Shown: in pieces, positions 63,501 through 64,000 of the stretch
Numbering within the stretch: position 1 is the stretch's first letter
Layout: each line of letters opens with the position of its first letter
Assembly: GCF_016587355.1 (NCBI RefSeq)
Contig: NZ_BNJF01000001.1
Span: 1,054,001 to 1,118,000 of the forward strand
Direction: 5' to 3'
Source of the DNA: Ktedonospora formicarum
GTDB lineage: Bacteria; Chloroflexota; Ktedonobacteria; Ktedonobacterales; Ktedonobacteraceae
Length of the DNA: 64,000 nucleotides
Notes under the pieces: model-generated
Seen by the model: the letters and a program-made list of their open reading frames with translations, nothing else
Databases searched by the model: none
Told to the model about the DNA's origin: nothing
Made by a program: the position numbers and the translations under genes

Positions 63501-64000
63501 ATGCTTGATCCGCGAAAGCGGCGTCGGCGCCTATTACCATTCTTGCTCTTGAGTGGCTTGTTACTCATTGTGCTTGCTGCATGTGGTGGCTCACAGCAGA
63601 GCAATCAAGCCATAAAAGATCAAGTATTGCGTTTCCCCAATGTTGGCACAGGTGATATTGGGAAACTTGATCCGGCCAGTGGATCTGACTCAAATTCCAA
63701 TCTGGCGGTAAGCATGCTTTTCAGTGGACTAGTCAAGGCAGATAAAGACCTTAATGTTCTGCCAGACCAGGCCACATGGGATATATCCAAAGATAACAAG
63801 GTCTACACCTTCCATTTGAAGCAGGGTATTACATTCTCAGATGGAACACCCGTTACTGCCCAGACATACGTCTATACCTGGACACGCGCCCTGCTGCCCG
63901 AGGTAAAATCGCCTATTGCGCCAGTTCTGGAAGAAGTAATCGTAGGCGCGAAAGATGTGAACAATGGCAAGACCACCACGCTTGAGGGCGTAAAGGCCAT
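63501..64000 (+). CDS. Oligopeptide ABC transporter substrate-binding lipoprotein (5' part, runs off window)
   Basis: The frame opens at ATG 63501 and runs to the window edge (about 166 residues). A basic start, hydrophobic core and LAAC lipobox (Cys ~27) mark it as a lipoprotein. The mature sequence follows SBP_bac_5: LDPASGSDSNSN, ATWDISKDNKVYTFHLKQG, TFSDGTPVTAQTYVYTWTRAL. It probably binds peptides for an ABC importer. Its long leader has a consensus promoter and repeat copy E. Confidence 0.88.
   Translation, partial: MLDPRKRRRRLLPFLLLSGLLLIVLAACGGSQQSNQAIKDQVLRFPNVGTGDIGKLDPASGSDSNSNLAVSMLFSGLVKADKDLNVLPDQATWDISKDNKVYTFHLKQGITFSDGTPVTAQTYVYTWTRALLPEVKSPIAPVLEEVIVGAKDVNNGKTTTLEGVKA

Noticed and set aside
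1..64000. tRNA, rRNA, CRISPR arrays and transposases
   Set aside because: No GGTTCGAATCC-type T-loop outside coding frames, no regularly spaced direct repeats, and no DDE or serine recombinase motifs were seen. The only dispersed repeats are short palindromes.

Overview
The window reads as chromosomal DNA of a heterotrophic, sporangium- or filament-forming type bacterium, most likely Chloroflexota class Ktedonobacteria. That is an inference from the protein types: CGNR/ABATE regulator, S53 kumamolisin-like protease, LmbE/MshB-type deacetylase, many Thr/Pro-rich lipoproteins, and winged-helix-only proteins. It also rests on a GC content near 50 percent and on the long perfect hairpins at gene ends. 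No rRNA, tRNA, CRISPR array, phage module or complete insertion sequence was seen.

Layout. 1-3.1 kb: tail of an acidic protein, a winged-helix protein, and a GC-rich membrane protein that looks foreign. 3.4-8.3 kb: an NCS1 nucleobase permease and a CodA-type deaminase whose active site predicts 5-methylcytosine deamination, followed by an acetyltransferase and an FAD amine oxidase. 8.4-25.6 kb: mostly single housekeeping or accessory genes: nitroreductase, alkyltransferase-like protein, oligopeptide-binding lipoprotein, stress and pentapeptide proteins, LmbE, dienelactone hydrolase, a signal peptidase homologue lacking both catalytic residues, Gfo/Idh plus UPF0303, PadR plus MFS pump, glycosidase, aldo-keto reductase, group III truncated haemoglobin and a Tat-exported superoxide dismutase. 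25.7-37.3 kb: a potassium island with kdp structural genes (including kdpF and a second 31-residue membrane peptide), a KdpD input-domain protein, a receiver protein, a KimA-type K+ importer, KdpE, and a KdpD-like kinase lacking the input domain. 39.1-45.4 kb: a complete branched-chain amino acid ABC transporter, livK-H-M-G-F. 45.8-54.4 kb: coaE, a caspase-TPR membrane protein, an ABC-F ATPase, pyrE and a stomatin/NfeD pair. 54.8-64 kb: a secreted S53 protease, a HAD phosphatase, an MBL-fold hydrolase, a CocE-type hydrolase, a CGNR regulator, a CAP-domain lipoprotein and the start of a second oligopeptide-binding protein.

Three cross-cutting signals stand out. (1) A dispersed palindromic element with CTTATCCGAAAACC-like termini occurs five times, each copy ending 18-33 nt before a start codon, four of the five ahead of transporter genes. 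(2) Four genes (kdpD, glycosidase, caspase, ABC-F) are each broken by the apparent loss of one C in a C4-C5 run. This points to systematic homopolymer error or, less likely, slippage-controlled expression. (3) At least 15 gene ends carry near-perfect hairpins with stems of up to 33 bp, most lacking a separate U tract. All functional calls come from reading motifs by eye; no database search was possible.
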